From positions 1-5,978 of the forward strand of contig PFJA01000293.1 of assembly GCA_002782905.1 (NCBI GenBank): 5,978 nt of DNA, given 5' to 3'. Every line of letters starts with the position of its first letter. Within the stretch, counting starts at the first letter, position 1. Positions 5,825-5,978 of this stretch are shown in pieces. The notes under the pieces are model-generated. The model was not told where the DNA came from and did no database searches. It was given only the letters and a program-made list of their open reading frames with translations. The DNA comes from Lysobacterales bacterium CG_4_10_14_3_um_filter_64_11 (GTDB taxonomy: Bacteria; Pseudomonadota; Gammaproteobacteria; Xanthomonadales; Xanthomonadaceae). A program made the translations under genes and the position numbers.

Positions 5825-5857
5825 GTAGCCCGGGTTGAGGCGCAGCCGAAACCCGGG
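5825..5857 (+). repeat. REP-type palindrome with GTAG head, direct copy 1
   Basis: GTAG (5825-5828), then CCCGGGTT (5829-5836) pairing perfectly with AACCCGGG (5850-5857). The centre holds GGC-GCA-GCC (5839-5847). Its first 12 bases form a perfect inverted repeat with 5770-5781, giving a head-to-head REP pair around a 43-bp spacer. Confidence 0.75.
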
Positions 5858-5904
5858 ACCGCGCAGCGCGTGCAAACTGGCACCGTCGCCCACCAGAATC
5901 TCCA

Positions 5905-5937
5905 GTAGACCGGGTTGAGGCGCAGCCGAACCCCGGG
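5905..5937 (+). repeat. REP-type palindrome with GTAG head, direct copy 2 (stem weakened)
   Basis: Same element as copy 1, exactly 80 bp downstream, with two substitutions: C to A at 5909 and A to C at 5931. Both fall in the stem and each breaks a pair (5909 with 5937, and 5915 with 5931); neither is compensated. Confidence 0.72.
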
Positions 5938-5978
5938 ACCGCGCAGCGCGTGCAAACCGGCACCGTCGCCCACCAGAA

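Larger units (their letters stand above)
5782..5978 (+). repeat. tandem array of spacer + REP, 80-bp period, open at the window edge
   Basis: The stretch after htpG (5659-5978) has no credible gene and is dominated by this array. A 43-bp spacer starting CGCAGCGCGTGCAAACTGG occurs at 5782-5824 and again, base for base, at 5862-5904. A third copy at 5942-5978 is cut by the window end and differs at one position (C at 5958 for T). Each full spacer is followed by a GTAG-headed palindrome. Over the 74 comparable bases of the 80-bp unit (5825-5898 versus 5905-5978) there are three substitutions and no gaps. The array probably continues to the right. It may act as a transcript 3'-end structure or a gyrase or nucleoid-protein site, as proposed for REP clusters elsewhere; that is inference. 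Confidence 0.88.

Noticed and set aside
5737..5973. Minus-strand open frames (60-78 codons) through the repeat array
   Set aside because: They follow from the 80-bp repeat, which is not a multiple of three, so the same DNA is read in different frames. Palindromes dominate the sequence and no protein family is suggested.
5782..5978. Possible CRISPR array
   Set aside because: The period is 80 bp and both the palindrome and the intervening sequence are conserved between copies, whereas CRISPR spacers are unique. No cas gene is present.

Overview
This is a GC-rich chromosomal window from a gammaproteobacterium, most likely of the Xanthomonadales. The evidence is the protein sequences, the Ala/Lys-rich tail on ribosomal protein L19 and the GTAG-headed REP-type palindromes. 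The order assignment rests on resemblance only and is moderately confident. I found no new defence, mobile or biosynthetic system. The window is housekeeping genes followed by an intergenic repeat array.

Layout: (1) Positions 1-258, minus strand: the N-terminal part of an unrecognised exported protein that runs off the left edge. (2) Positions 349-1455: rnd (RNase D), divergent from it across a 90-bp gap. (3) Positions 1564-3649: the conserved translation cluster rpsP-rimM-trmD-rplS. A -10-like box lies before rpsP, a GC-rich hairpin lies between rpsP and rimM, and a TATAAT box lies in the trmD-rplS gap. A strong hairpin with a TTCG loop closes the cluster. (4) Positions 3775-5658: htpG, the bacterial Hsp90, behind a plausible sigma-32-type heat-shock promoter and starting at GTG. 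(5) Positions 5659-5978: 320 bp with no credible gene. It holds an inverted pair of REP palindromes around a 43-bp spacer, and the spacer-REP unit is then repeated in tandem with an exact 80-bp period to the window edge.

How the genes fit together: rpsP and rplS encode ribosomal proteins S16 (small subunit) and L19 (large subunit). rimM encodes a 30S maturation factor, and trmD makes m1G37 in tRNAs, which prevents +1 frameshifting. RNase D trims tRNA 3' ends, so rnd is functionally related, although it probably has its own transcription start. HtpG is a separate stress-response unit. The most useful points for follow-up are the REPIN-like array after htpG, the apparent separate promoter for rplS, and the heat-shock-like promoter of htpG.
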